In this document: positions 60,401 through 64,000 of the stretch, in pieces
How positions within the stretch are numbered: the stretch's first letter is position 1
How the letters are laid out: each line of letters opens with the position of its first letter
From: Patiria miniata
Lineage: Eukaryota; Echinodermata; Asteroidea; Valvatida; Asterinidae
Assembly: GCF_015706575.1 (NCBI RefSeq)
Contig: NW_024037063.1
Coordinates: 10,664,927 to 10,728,926, forward strand
Length of the DNA stretch: 64,000 nt
Direction: 5' to 3'
Translations under genes and position numbers: made by a program
The notes under the pieces: model-generated
The model's input: only the letters and a program-made list of their open reading frames with translations
What the model was told of the DNA's origin: nothing
Database searches by the model: none

Positions 60401-62115
60401 GATAATGTTCAGGTTTAACGATTGGAGGAAGCTCTCAAGCCCTGTGGTTGCTATGGCAATACATCATGGCGGCGGAGTCCAATGTTCATTGCTCAAGTTG
60501 ACCTTTAGATGTATTCCTAAGGTCGCGTTCTCATCACTCGAGATTGTTCGGGGGATTTCACCATGGGTGCTCAGTGGCTTCAACCCGTTTTGGGAAATTG
60601 CAGCGTTGATGTCAATGGTCAGCTGGATATATTGAAAAAGGTAAGATCAAAAGATGCTGAATCAAGATAATTAATTATGAACAAGGTGCACTAGTCTTTT
60701 ACTTCCTCTTCAGTAAATAAATATTGGACTCTTAAACATCCTGTGCTCTAATGTTCGAAGGCGTGCTCGTTCTAACATCCAAAACGCCATGTTTTGCGTG
60801 CACGTTCCTTCAATTTCTGTCTGATTCTGCAGATAACGGTAACGAGTGAGAACGTGGTGGAGGTGTCGGAGTCTCTGGAATCCCTGACCAATGATGCCTC
60901 ATCAATCAACGGTGAAGCTGTGGCATTGGTGGCTGACGTCCTGGATAATATTCTGACAATCCGGGATCCTTCCCCAGAGGTAAGACCTTGTGACACAAAA
61001 AGATATATCGATAGCTTGAAACAACTAGCATGACTTCATCTTGAAAATTGAAAGAGGATAGTGGAAAAGTGACTTGGCGTTCAAAATCACTCAAAAAATT
61101 GATTCTAATAAAAAAATTATGTCACCGTTCGTAGAAAATGGCATCCGATTTATCAATTTGGAAGCTTCTTGTTCATACTGATGCTTCGTGAAACCTTTTG
61201 GAGCGATTTAAGTGTACTTAACAAATCTTGTCTGTTATTAATGATTTTTCTCATTTCGTTAGAGAGCCTTAATATACCTGCCATATACACAGTGTCAACA
61301 CTGCTCAGAAGTGGGATCCCTTATGTTAATGACCCATGTCAATTTGTGTCTGATTATATTAGACTATTCCAATTTAAAATCGATACTCAGTGGATCGTCC
61401 ATTTGTATTTCCTGATACATAGATAACATCAAGTGTTGTGAGTGTGGTCAACAACCTCCTACAGGTCGATGACGAGGCTTTCGACAAAGTACCCGACAGA
61501 GACTCCACGGCATCCCGTTTTGTACAAGCTCTCGACAGTCAAATCTCGTACGTTCTCGCAGACGGAGCGAACTTTACCGCGGTTACACCTAGTCTCGCTG
61601 TCGAGGCGCTAAATATCCCTCCAAACTCCCTAGATGAAGGTGTGGGATTCGTTGTCATCGAGGGAGAGTCTACGGATGGCGTCCTGAAGAATGATAGTGT
61701 CAGTGTTTACTACTCTGTCTCTGATTACCCTGCAGAGAAAGTGGAATCGTCCATTCATCTTCTGATGAGATATTACTCAAACATCCAACAGGTGGGTGTG
61801 GGTGAGGGGGGGTAATTGCATCAGAAAGAATTCCTGTTTTTCGTCACGGTGACTGTCACACTTTCTTGACGTGTAAACAGTCAGTGCACAAAAAATGTCC
61901 AAGATATGTATACGCTATTATAGTCATCACAATTTTTGTTGACTATATGTCTTTAAGGAATGTAACTCTCTCTTTTTTATTTAACTCACTGCAGGCGTGC
62001 ACTAACTTAGCATTATCTTAATTCTCTCTCAGTCCATTTCTGGTTGTATTTTTTTGTTACAAATATTCATAAACAGTTTACTTCTGAATAAAACTGAGAA
62101 GCAGTGGCGTAGCCA

Positions 62116-62155
<40 letters not shown>

Positions 62156-63868
62156 AGCCCCCCTGAAACCTCGTCGCCCCCCCCCACTGAGATTTTGAGT
62201 TTCTAAAACAATTATCATTGATCTATATGACGCCCTCCCATGAAATGTTCCAGCCCCCCCCCCCCCCCCCCCCCCCAGTGCCCCCACTGAAAAATTCCTG
62301 GCTACGCCACTGCTGAAAAGGCTCAAAACTCAAATGATGACCCTTCTCAAACGTACATAAAATACTAATCTCTCTACTATATTCCAATCAAAACTATGTA
62401 TTGGCACTAAATCAAGTCCAACCCCTTGGGCTACACAAAGCCTGATTCTTAAAATACATTCCATCCATGTATTTTACGCTCAACAGCTGCTAGTCCGGTA
62501 CCCATTAGCTTCACCGTGTATCAAACCAGCAAGTTGTTTAGCTCGAAGCTGATTGCTGATGCCGAGTCCAATGGTTCCCGTCGGTTTGTGGATAGTGCAA
62601 TCATTTCTGCTACGGTGGTTGGTGTCCATGTCGAGAACCTACCAGAAGACAATCCGGTGGTTGTTACCTTTGGTCAAAATCCAGTAAGATGTCAAATTAT
62701 TGATGGGAGGATATTCATTAGTTGCGAAGCATAATGATATCACCACGAATCGGTCATAGGGCTGTAATATCATTTAGCATATAACATCACATTCAGAGTC
62801 AAATGTTACGACAAATAACAGAAATTCACCACTGTGATAACGTCAATTGTTTTGCAATACTGTGGAACTATACTGTAAAACAAATGGATGCACAATCATC
62901 GTTGAATGTTAAAAGTGGCTTTTCAATTCGCAGGTGATGGAAGGGACGGTGCAGTGCGTTTTCTGGGATAACGAACTCCAAGATGGCGTCGGGGATTGGT
63001 CACCAGAGGGCTGCAGACTAGTGACCTCAATCAGCGGGAGGACTGAGTGTCACTGTGATCATGCTACCAGCTTTGCAGTACTCGTGGTTAGATATTCAAC
63101 TCATTATATAGAGAAAGGGTTTTTTTTCAATCTCAAAATACTGGTTAAGAAGATGAAACAACAAAAGCTCGGTTTTAAAGGGACTTTGATCTTTTTCAGG
63201 ACATTCACGGCCAAAAGTACTCGAGCCTAGCTCTGGATATCATCAGTAAGATTGGATGTGCTGTGTCCATTGCTTCCCTTGTTTTCACCATCATCATATA
63301 CCTCGCCATCAAGTAAGAATGAGACTTAATCGTATTTATGAATAAAGTACATCTTCTGTTTCATTTGAATGATAGGCAAATAATTCTGGGGAAAAACCGT
63401 CTCATGAATAATCTGCTAAACACACACCTCCTGGGAAAAACGAATTTACGACTTACATGTAGGTCATGACATTAAAGCCACAAAAGGGGACATGTTATGT
63501 TCATTAGGTATGGTTGATTTGTTTAGGTATACATGTAGTGTCGGAAATGAGCGTTATACCATTATGCATCTTATATCCAATCCACTGTTTCAATTTTCCC
63601 GGTAGGTCCTTGCGAGAGAAGACACCAAGTCGCATCTTAGTTTGCTTCTCTTTCTCTCTGCTCTGTCTCTATCTGGTCTTCCTGGTTGGTATTGAGCAGA
63701 CATCGTCTCGCATAGGTTGCATCATCGTTGCTGTGTTGATGCACTATTTCACTCTTAGCTCCATGGCATGGATGGGAGTCGAGGCAACCAACCTCTATCT
63801 GAAACTCGTTAGAGTCTTCAACTCTAACGTGGAACACTTCATGGTCAAAGCCTCTATCGCTGCCTGGG
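15402..63868 (+). CDS. Giant HYR-array adhesion GPCR (ADGRG-like), gene model, 71 exons, 3' incomplete
   Basis: Exon 1 is 15402-15477; 52 HYR exons lie in 24499-50942; then 52625-52753, 53399-53553, 53828-53923, 54219-54525, 55029-55215, 55607-55665, 56094-56684, 56846-57127, 57307-57419, 58019-58235, 58539-58652, 60522-60640, 60833-60979, 61423-61801, 62487-62683, 62934-63086, 63200-63312 and 63606-63868. The frame stays open across all junctions (17,893 nt). Domain order: signal peptide, 52 HYR, LDLa, unknown Cys region, Ig, Cys-rich exon, Ig, SEA, HormR-like, GAIN with GPS, 7TM. The TM3 motif [18 protein letters not shown] is close to the ADGRG group. Expected role: a cell-surface receptor with a very long adhesive stalk, self-cleaved at the GPS and signalling through G proteins (known for the class). 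Ligand unknown. The link from exon 1 to the array over a 9-kb intron is inferred from phase only. Confidence 0.8.
15478..16744. other. First intron of the receptor, left part
   Basis: No exon is recognised. Near 16370-16440 there is a G-rich repeat-like stretch (ggggtggggtttcgcccgc), and TTAAAGGGGCACTAGGTCCT at 16451 looks like a transposon end without a partner. Confidence 0.3.
16750..17168 (+). repeat. 5' LTR of a non-autonomous LTR retrotransposon
   Basis: A direct repeat of 19647-20065 with about six differences in 419 bp. It starts TGCGTGCGGAGGG and ends ATCACCACA, giving TG...CA ends. A few bases downstream lies TGGCGTCGTAGACAGGATG, a plausible primer-binding site resembling that of Ty3/gypsy elements. 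Confidence 0.8.
18057..18602 (+). CDS. Gag-like ORF in the LTR element, unknown family
   Basis: 181 residues start [19 protein letters not shown] probable coiled coil ([20 protein letters not shown] and the following 20 residues) and an acidic C-terminal half are visible. There is no CCHC knuckle or catalytic motif. Position between LTRs and the coiled coil suggest a structural (gag-like) role; this is inference. It overlaps the next ORF by 41 bases in the +1 frame. Confidence 0.45.
   Translation: MATNEVLVNVVVESHRAFIDTIVGALKGISCPVPPQIQDLKCDQSSWESDPPVVERAKCSPYGPAIISDCDIDVDHFSSSDHDSLLPLLESQKYLIELVNILVLQQQQINEQLDDLQSNINILLELRAEEKAGNPLDEPAYYPLDEVNDSSTLNKPHGDDLVILTESSVVDCQHSCSPCIL
18562..18891 (+). 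CDS. Second ORF of the LTR element, shifted frame
   Basis: 109 residues, of which the part after [20 protein letters not shown] continues the acidic composition of the first ORF. It may be the C-terminal half of the same protein after a frameshift, by mutation or programmed. It ends GCWPNAIT. No known domain. Confidence 0.35.
   Translation: MLIVNILVHLVFCDENSDFNDESECSSDEDLILVVPNVDEVENKPPVIRNFSSIKGASQIGSYIAHRPSYTCTLPVVGTHMFTQCPEEFGLRPSERRTRLWGCWPNAIT
19647..20065 (+). repeat. 3' LTR of the non-autonomous element
   Basis: Nearly identical to the LTR at 16750-17168. Differences include loss of one G in the ATTTTGCGGAG stretch and changes near the right end (ggacggatcc versus ggactggaccc). High identity means a young insertion. 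Confidence 0.8.
20066..21525. other. Receptor first intron, unassigned repeats
   Basis: There is a perfect hairpin GGTTGGCAAA / TTTGCCAACC near 20382-20408. The ORFs of about 60-90 residues on both strands look non-coding. Confidence 0.3.
21526..21961. mobile_element. MITE with CAGGGGCGGCGGAA ends
   Basis: CAGGGGCGGCGGAA at 21526 and TTCCGCCGCCGCTG at the right end (finishing 21961) are inverted repeats with one mismatch. The inside has G- and C-runs and repeated GTGCCCCC words. It may be a hAT-type MITE, but flanking duplications are only partial. Confidence 0.55.
21962..22835. other. Receptor first intron, no feature
   Basis: Nothing recognised on either strand. Confidence 0.35.
22836..23910. 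mobile_element. Foldback element with GGTGAGTC ends, interrupted
   Basis: The left arm GGTGAGTCAGAAAAAGCGGA with ACCCAAACCCCC pairs with the right arm ending GACTCACCCTGT at 23910. Inner inverted repeats include GACTGGAAAGCCAATTTCAT near 23330 against 23806-23830 and AACCTGTCTCGTC near 23430 against about 23720. It is related to 272-709 by its ends. A TTAA-flanked element sits in its left arm. Confidence 0.7.
22885..23298. mobile_element. TTAA-flanked MITE nested in the foldback element
   Basis: TTAACCCTAAAAAGGCC at the left and GGCCCCTTTAGGGTTAA at the right (23282-23298) are imperfect inverted repeats including the TTAA target. A long G-run follows the left end (22927-22944). No ORF. Confidence 0.65.
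23911..24208. other. AT-rich intron before the HYR array
   Basis: No coding feature. The last part resembles the array intron (tgaaacttttactcaatttgcag). Confidence 0.35.
24209..24259 (+). pseudogene. Collapsed HYR exon remnant
   Basis: It keeps the exon start (after tttgcag) and the exon end (AACAATGGATCATGCCAATT onward) but lacks about 220 bases between. The 5' splice site reads GTAGATGAG instead of GTAGGTGAG, so the donor GT is lost. The array-type intron follows. It is a dead unit at the left edge of the array. Confidence 0.75.
24499..24771 (+). CDS. HYR exon 1
   Basis: First intact unit. NR after the first Cys-Pro; DESGN instead of DEAGN. Confidence 0.85.
25012..25284 (+). CDS. HYR exon 2
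   Basis: Reads NNIICQD, so the NIT glycosylation sequon is lost; NS type. Confidence 0.85.
25524..25796 (+). CDS. HYR exon 3
   Basis: NS, SQYTD and FTMNN variant (the Tyr/Met type seen again in exons 4, 7, 11, 15, 19). Confidence 0.85.
26036..26308 (+). CDS. HYR exon 4
   Basis: Tyr/Met type with [11 protein letters not shown], two changes near the last cysteine. Confidence 0.85.
26549..26821 (+). CDS. HYR exon 5
   Basis: NR type; LVYDS instead of LVFDS. Confidence 0.85.
27061..27333 (+). CDS. HYR exon 6
   Basis: NR type; first unit with SARNNG (Gly to Arg). Confidence 0.85.
27573..27845 (+). CDS. HYR exon 7
   Basis: Tyr/Met type with SCHF, close to exon 4. Confidence 0.85.
28086..28358 (+). 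CDS. HYR exon 8
   Basis: Opens the first 2,051-bp block: DNYTI, DETGN, TYPLG and CQFVMNVV. Confidence 0.85.
28599..28871 (+). CDS. HYR exon 9
   Basis: NR type with DESGN; same as exon 13. Confidence 0.85.
29112..29384 (+). CDS. HYR exon 10
   Basis: NR type, otherwise consensus; same as exon 14. Confidence 0.85.
29624..29896 (+). CDS. HYR exon 11
   Basis: Tyr/Met type with SARNNG; its block partner exon 15 has SAGNNG. Confidence 0.85.
30137..30409 (+). CDS. HYR exon 12
   Basis: Copy of exon 8 (DNYTI, DETGN, TYPLG, VMNVV), 2,051 bp downstream. Confidence 0.85.
30650..30922 (+). CDS. HYR exon 13
   Basis: Copy of exon 9 with one silent change in the last codons (AAT for AAC). Confidence 0.85.
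31163..31435 (+). CDS. HYR exon 14
   Basis: Copy of exon 10, including the ACC codon in NNITC. Confidence 0.85.
31675..31947 (+). CDS. HYR exon 15
   Basis: Tyr/Met type; followed by an intron subtype (ttggttgggaaatgcc) that recurs after exons 17, 19 and 21. Confidence 0.85.
32188..32460 (+). CDS. HYR exon 16
   Basis: DNYTI, DETGN, TYPLG type as exon 8, but VINVV. Confidence 0.85.
32701..32973 (+). CDS. HYR exon 17
   Basis: VITWTP in place of VVTWTP, shared only with exon 21. Confidence 0.85.
33214..33486 (+). CDS. HYR exon 18
   Basis: SQNTD and SARNNG; acceptor ttttcag rather than tttgcag. Confidence 0.85.
33726..33998 (+). CDS. HYR exon 19
   Basis: Tyr/Met type, like exon 15; TCG for the Ser codon before the last Cys. 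Confidence 0.85.
34239..34511 (+). CDS. HYR exon 20
   Basis: Copy of exon 16, 2,051 bp downstream. Confidence 0.85.
34752..35024 (+). CDS. HYR exon 21
   Basis: Copy of exon 17 (VITWTP). Confidence 0.85.
35265..35537 (+). CDS. HYR exon 22
   Basis: Copy of exon 18 (SQNTD, SARNNG, ttttcag acceptor). Confidence 0.85.
35778..36050 (+). CDS. HYR exon 23
   Basis: NR type with SCQLV (Phe to Leu); breaks the four-unit order. Confidence 0.85.
36291..36563 (+). CDS. HYR exon 24
   Basis: NR type, otherwise exact consensus. Confidence 0.85.
36804..37076 (+). CDS. HYR exon 25
   Basis: DPELSCP, SDDTYS and VIYVV; similar to exon 30. Confidence 0.85.
37317..37589 (+). CDS. HYR exon 26
   Basis: NR type, consensus protein. 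Confidence 0.85.
37830..38102 (+). CDS. HYR exon 27
   Basis: TINSITC (sequon kept as NSI-less SIT, so the NIT sequon is lost) and SDDTYS. Confidence 0.85.
38346..38618 (+). CDS. HYR exon 28
   Basis: NS type, consensus; preceded by an intron with the acgtaatatgacc variant. Confidence 0.85.
38859..39131 (+). CDS. HYR exon 29
   Basis: LVLDS instead of LVFDS. Confidence 0.85.
39372..39644 (+). CDS. HYR exon 30
   Basis: [22 protein letters not shown] and VIYVV; one of the more changed internal units. Confidence 0.85.
39885..40157 (+). CDS. HYR exon 31
   Basis: NR type with SDDTYS. Confidence 0.85.
40398..40670 (+). CDS. HYR exon 32
   Basis: NR type with SARNNG and TTT for the Phe codon in LVFDS. 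Confidence 0.85.
40911..41183 (+). CDS. HYR exon 33
   Basis: NS, SARNNG, GTA for Val in NVVES; acceptor ttttcag. Near-copy at exon 38. Confidence 0.85.
41426..41698 (+). CDS. HYR exon 34
   Basis: NS, SARNNG; intron on both sides has the gaatacttgg and acgtaatatg variants. Confidence 0.85.
41941..42213 (+). CDS. HYR exon 35
   Basis: [11 protein letters not shown] (Pro to Leu, Gly to Arg) and TYTLG; copy at exon 39. Confidence 0.85.
42456..42728 (+). CDS. HYR exon 36
   Basis: SVSSQNTD and SARNNG; acceptor ttttcag; copies at exons 40, 44, 46. Confidence 0.85.
42971..43243 (+). CDS. HYR exon 37
   Basis: NS, SARNNG. Confidence 0.85.
43484..43756 (+). CDS. HYR exon 38
   Basis: DNEDPE at the start (Thr to Asn); otherwise copy of exon 33. 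Confidence 0.85.
43999..44271 (+). CDS. HYR exon 39
   Basis: [11 protein letters not shown] and TYTLG, copy of exon 35 at 2,058 bp. Confidence 0.85.
44514..44786 (+). CDS. HYR exon 40
   Basis: [14 protein letters not shown]; copy of exon 36 at 2,058 bp. Confidence 0.85.
45027..45299 (+). CDS. HYR exon 41
   Basis: TYTLG with SAGNNG; first member of the two-unit alternation. Confidence 0.85.
45540..45812 (+). CDS. HYR exon 42
   Basis: [19 protein letters not shown]; acceptor ttttcag. Confidence 0.85.
46053..46325 (+). CDS. HYR exon 43
   Basis: TYTLG with SAGNNG, as exon 41. Confidence 0.85.
46568..46840 (+). CDS. HYR exon 44
   Basis: [14 protein letters not shown]. Confidence 0.85.
47081..47353 (+). 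CDS. HYR exon 45
   Basis: DTDDPE start; TYTLG combined with SARNNG, a recombinant-looking mix of the two alternating types. Confidence 0.85.
47596..47868 (+). CDS. HYR exon 46
   Basis: [14 protein letters not shown]. Confidence 0.85.
48109..48381 (+). CDS. HYR exon 47
   Basis: TYTLG with SAGNNG; last TYTLG unit. Confidence 0.85.
48621..48893 (+). CDS. HYR exon 48
   Basis: TWTQMPS (Pro to Gln), [14 protein letters not shown]. Confidence 0.85.
49133..49405 (+). CDS. HYR exon 49
   Basis: [14 protein letters not shown] and DNFIINN, which removes the NFT sequon; SARNNG. Confidence 0.85.
49646..49918 (+). CDS. HYR exon 50
   Basis: SQNTD and SARNNG but with the tttgcag acceptor. Confidence 0.85.
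50158..50430 (+). CDS. HYR exon 51
   Basis: MSSTVVTW (Ala to Thr), SQNTD, SAGNNG. Confidence 0.85.
50670..50942 (+). CDS. HYR exon 52, diverged edge unit
   Basis: The second half differs strongly: [59 protein letters not shown]. The four cysteines and three sequons remain. The 3' flank beyond gtgagt no longer resembles the array intron, so this unit marks the right limit of homogenisation. Confidence 0.85.
50943..51234. other. Intron after the HYR array
   Basis: Single-copy intron; no feature recognised. Confidence 0.4.
51235..51510 (-). mobile_element. tRNA-derived SINE (minus orientation)
   Basis: On the minus strand: A box TGGCCTAGTGG, B box GGTTCGAATCC, then TTGGGCAAGCCACTTCACCC, GGAGTATAAATGGGTACC and a C/G-run before CTCAGTCGTTTCATGCTACT. 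Same family as 2060-2322. Confidence 0.8.
51511..52624. other. Receptor intron between HYR 52 and LDLa
   Basis: GTCCACAA / TTGTGGAC and CAATCGTGGAC words recur around 51790-51960. No exon was found. Confidence 0.35.
52625..52753 (+). CDS. LDL-receptor class A exon
   Basis: Phase 1-1, 43 residues. Six cysteines in the order C-x6-C-x5-C-x6-C-x5-C-x12-C, with [18 protein letters not shown] carrying the calcium-binding acidic residues. The donor is gtaagt. LDLa domains bind ligands in a calcium-dependent way and occur in some adhesion GPCRs. Confidence 0.85.
52831..53048. mobile_element. Small TIR element in a receptor intron
   Basis: CATTCATAAATAC at 52831-52843 and its exact complement at 53036-53048. 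The interior has repeated TACGCGCTACGCGC and GTGCAGTACGC words. No ORF. Confidence 0.5.
53399..53553 (+). CDS. Receptor exon, unknown extracellular region
   Basis: Acceptor ctccacag, donor AAG|gtgagt (phase 0). Encodes [14 protein letters not shown], then [16 protein letters not shown] and [13 protein letters not shown]. It has two cysteines and no domain that I recognise. Confidence 0.75.
53828..53923 (+). CDS. Receptor exon, unknown extracellular region
   Basis: Phase 0-0, 32 residues ([20 protein letters not shown] then [12 protein letters not shown]). The acceptor (ttaatcaag) has a weak pyrimidine tract. Beta-strand-like pattern, no known family. Confidence 0.65.
54219..54525 (+). CDS. 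Receptor exon, cysteine-containing unknown domain
   Basis: Acceptor ccgtgcag, donor CTGG|gtgagt (phase 1). 102 residues with six cysteines, including [14 protein letters not shown] and TTCGVPE, plus three or more Asn-linked sequons. With the two exons before it, it may form one domain between LDLa and Ig. Confidence 0.75.
54526..55028. other. Receptor intron with MITE fragment
   Basis: Around 54730-54830 a G-run and CCAGTTACGGCACTGGA look like one end of a MITE. No partner was fixed. Confidence 0.3.
55029..55215 (+). CDS. Ig-like domain, first exon
   Basis: Phase 1 to 2. [20 protein letters not shown] shows the first Ig cysteine and the core tryptophan 14 residues later. The second cysteine is in the next exon. 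Confidence 0.8.
55607..55665 (+). CDS. Ig-like domain, second exon
   Basis: Starts [12 protein letters not shown], supplying the second Ig cysteine, and ends TVAKW with donor gtaagt (phase 1). A 59-bp micro-exon confirmed by frame on both sides. Confidence 0.75.
55666..56093. other. Receptor intron, no feature
   Basis: AT-rich, nothing recognised. Confidence 0.4.
56094..56684 (+). CDS. Large receptor exon, novel cysteine-rich extracellular domain
   Basis: 591 bp, phase 1-1, about 197 residues. Starts [20 protein letters not shown] and has a cysteine cluster at both ends ([32 protein letters not shown]). The middle is strand-like and hydrophobic. The symmetric phase suggests an independent module. 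I do not recognise the family. The donor is G|gtaact. Confidence 0.75.
56846..57127 (+). CDS. Second Ig-like domain exon
   Basis: Phase 1-1, 94 residues. [18 protein letters not shown] gives the first cysteine and tryptophan; [17 protein letters not shown] gives the YxC motif. One complete Ig domain in one exon, followed directly by SEA, as in several adhesion GPCRs. Confidence 0.85.
57307..57419 (+). CDS. SEA domain, first exon
   Basis: Encodes [20 protein letters not shown] and [13 protein letters not shown], the first strand and helix of a SEA fold. Phase 1 to 0. Confidence 0.75.
57420..58018. other. Receptor intron with MITE-like fragment
   Basis: GCAGTGGCGGATCTATATAG at about 57679 resembles a hAT-type MITE end, followed by a C-run. 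No right end was fixed. Confidence 0.35.
58019..58235 (+). CDS. SEA domain, second exon with GSVIV motif
   Basis: Starts [20 protein letters not shown], then [21 protein letters not shown] matches the SEA autoproteolysis motif (G|SVVV type), so the domain may cut itself. It continues to [20 protein letters not shown]. The donor CTCT|gtgagt (phase 1) was chosen because it keeps the frame to the next exon. Confidence 0.8.
58236..58538. other. Receptor intron, no feature
   Basis: Nothing recognised. Confidence 0.4.
58539..58652 (+). CDS. HormR-like domain, first exon
   Basis: Phase 1-1. [20 protein letters not shown] then [18 protein letters not shown]. The CP...FPxTxxGxW...C pattern resembles the hormone-receptor motif that precedes GAIN in many adhesion GPCRs. 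Confidence 0.75.
58732..58741 (+). repeat. Left 10-bp target-site duplication of the tRNA array
   Basis: TTTTAATATT, repeated exactly at 60303-60312 just outside the other end of the array. Confidence 0.75.
58824..58896 (-). tRNA. tRNA-like gene 1 (anticodon unclear, possibly AGA)
   Basis: 73 bases fold as a cloverleaf: D arm GTC...GAC, anticodon stem TCTGC/GCAGG, T arm GTGGG-TTCGAGT-CCCAC, six T directly after the discriminator A. The A box TGGTCGAGTGG and B box GGTTCGAGTCC are intact. Odd points: an 8-base anticodon loop (ACTAGAAA), a mismatch at 1-72, and a short variable loop that does not fit serine despite the AGA reading. It may be a tRNA pseudogene or SINE-like head. Confidence 0.55.
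59073..59145 (-). tRNA. tRNA-like gene 2
   Basis: Same 73-base sequence as copy 1, with the same 8-base loop and T6 terminator. Confidence 0.55.
59322..59394 (-). tRNA. tRNA-like gene 3
   Basis: Identical to copy 2. Confidence 0.55.
59571..59643 (-). tRNA. tRNA-like gene 4
   Basis: Identical to copy 2. Confidence 0.55.
59819..59891 (-). tRNA. tRNA-like gene 5
   Basis: Identical body; its terminator has five T instead of six. Confidence 0.55.
60068..60140 (-). tRNA. tRNA-like gene 6
   Basis: Identical to copy 2; this is the last complete unit before the right end repeat. Confidence 0.55.
60303..60312 (+). repeat. Right 10-bp target-site duplication of the tRNA array
   Basis: TTTTAATATT, the match of 58732-58741. 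Confidence 0.75.
60522..60640 (+). CDS. HormR-like domain, second exon
   Basis: Acceptor attcctaag (chosen by phase). Encodes [20 protein letters not shown] then [20 protein letters not shown]-x-C-x-GDF-x-GA-x-W...C completes the HormR pattern. Donor AAG|gtaaga (phase 0). Confidence 0.75.
60833..60979 (+). CDS. GAIN domain, helical part
   Basis: Phase 0-0, 49 residues: [20 protein letters not shown] and helices up to [11 protein letters not shown]. Acceptor tctgcag, donor GAG|gtaaga. The alternating heptad-like pattern matches the GAIN A subdomain of adhesion GPCRs. Confidence 0.8.
60980..61422. other. Receptor intron, no feature
   Basis: Nothing recognised. Confidence 0.4.
61423..61801 (+). 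CDS. GAIN domain, large exon
   Basis: Starts [20 protein letters not shown] and runs through [20 protein letters not shown] to [14 protein letters not shown]. Donor choice: CAG|gtgggt at 61791 would leave the next exon out of frame, whereas the downstream donors at 61795 and 61801 (G|gtgagg) give phase 1 and keep NIQQV followed by [14 protein letters not shown] prefer 61801. Confidence 0.75.
62102..62312. mobile_element. hAT-type MITE with 8-bp target duplication
   Basis: Ends CAGTGGCGTAGCCA and the complement CTGGCTACGCCACTG, flanked by CTGAGAAG and CTGAAAAG (7 of 8 bases match). Inside are a run of 38 G and a long C-run, so it can fold as one hairpin. It lies in a receptor intron. Confidence 0.8.
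62487..62683 (+). CDS. GAIN domain, B subdomain exon
   Basis: Acceptor ctcaacag, donor AATCCA|gtaaga (phase 0). Reads [20 protein letters not shown] to [20 protein letters not shown], the strand pattern (VxNLxEPV-like) of GAIN domains. Confidence 0.8.
62934..63086 (+). CDS. GPS exon (autoproteolysis site)
   Basis: Phase 0-0, 51 residues. [24 protein letters not shown] and [16 protein letters not shown] show the conserved C-x-W, W, C and C-x-C pattern of the GPS. Cleavage is expected between Ala and Thr of HAT. TSFAVLV would be the tethered agonist start. Confidence 0.9.
63200..63312 (+). CDS. TM1 exon of the adhesion GPCR
   Basis: Starts [20 protein letters not shown] and forms the first membrane helix up to [10 protein letters not shown]. 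Donor AA|gtaaga (phase 2). Confidence 0.88.
63606..63868 (+). CDS. TM2-TM3 exon of the adhesion GPCR
   Basis: Encodes [20 protein letters not shown] (TM2), the conserved TM3 cysteine in [16 protein letters not shown], the signature [20 protein letters not shown], and the start of TM4 ([10 protein letters not shown]). The signature is closest to the ADGRG group. Donor G|gtgagt (phase 1); the gene continues beyond the window. Confidence 0.9.
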
Positions 63869-64000
63869 GTGAGTATGACATGTCAATATTAATGGAACGT
63901 AGACAAATATTAAAGTGACGGGGGTCGACTTGTCTTCAATCATAACGTATAAATGAAGCGTGGTGGTTATGATTTTAAGAAGGTGTATCCAGCATCACAT

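Noticed and set aside
62078..62326. Glycine/proline-rich minus-strand ORF
   Set aside because: It is a translation of the MITE's G and C runs.

Overview
The window is animal genomic DNA: intron-rich genes with GT-AG junctions, many short inverted-repeat transposons, tRNA-derived SINEs and one LTR element. The gene content (GNL3/nucleostemin; HYR, Ig, SEA, GAIN/GPS and 7TM domains) and the SINE types suggest a marine invertebrate deuterostome, with an echinoderm or another ambulacrarian more likely than amphioxus. The species cannot be fixed from sequence alone. All exon calls come from reading splice sites, phases and protein families by eye.

Positions 1-10969 hold the 3' part of a plus-strand GNL3/nucleostemin-type gene, a nucleolar circularly permuted GTPase. 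Seven exons run from the G3 motif to the stop codon, and the 5' exons lie upstream of the window. The introns carry many transposons: two TTAA-flanked piggyBac-type elements, a Harbinger-like MITE, a SINE split by a MITE, nested TIR elements and two further SINEs.

Positions 11000-24498 are intergenic DNA plus a giant first intron. They hold foldback elements, a TIR element filled with a 24-bp satellite, a long perfect palindrome, and a non-autonomous LTR retrotransposon (419-bp LTRs about 98-99% alike) with gag-like ORFs. A signal-peptide exon at 15402-15477 is the probable start of the second gene.

Positions 15402-63868, continuing off the right edge, encode a very large adhesion GPCR on the plus strand. 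After the signal peptide come 52 tandem 273-bp exons, each one complete HYR domain of 91 residues in phase 1-1. They are followed by an LDL-receptor class A exon, a cysteine-containing region of unknown fold, a two-exon Ig domain, a novel cysteine-rich exon, a second Ig domain, a SEA domain with a GSVIV motif, a HormR-like domain, a GAIN domain with a GPS (HAT motif), and TM1 to TM3 or early TM4 of an ADGRG-like 7TM domain. The 71 exons seen here give about 5,960 codons, of which 4,732 are HYR. Exons and introns of the HYR array are almost equally conserved, and the array shows higher-order repeats of about 2,051 bp and about 1,027 bp. This points to very recent unequal exchange or gene conversion.

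An intron of the receptor (58742-60302) contains six 249-bp tandem units, each with a tRNA-like gene on the minus strand. The array is flanked by a 10-bp target-site duplication, so it looks like an inserted mobile array rather than an ordinary tRNA cluster.
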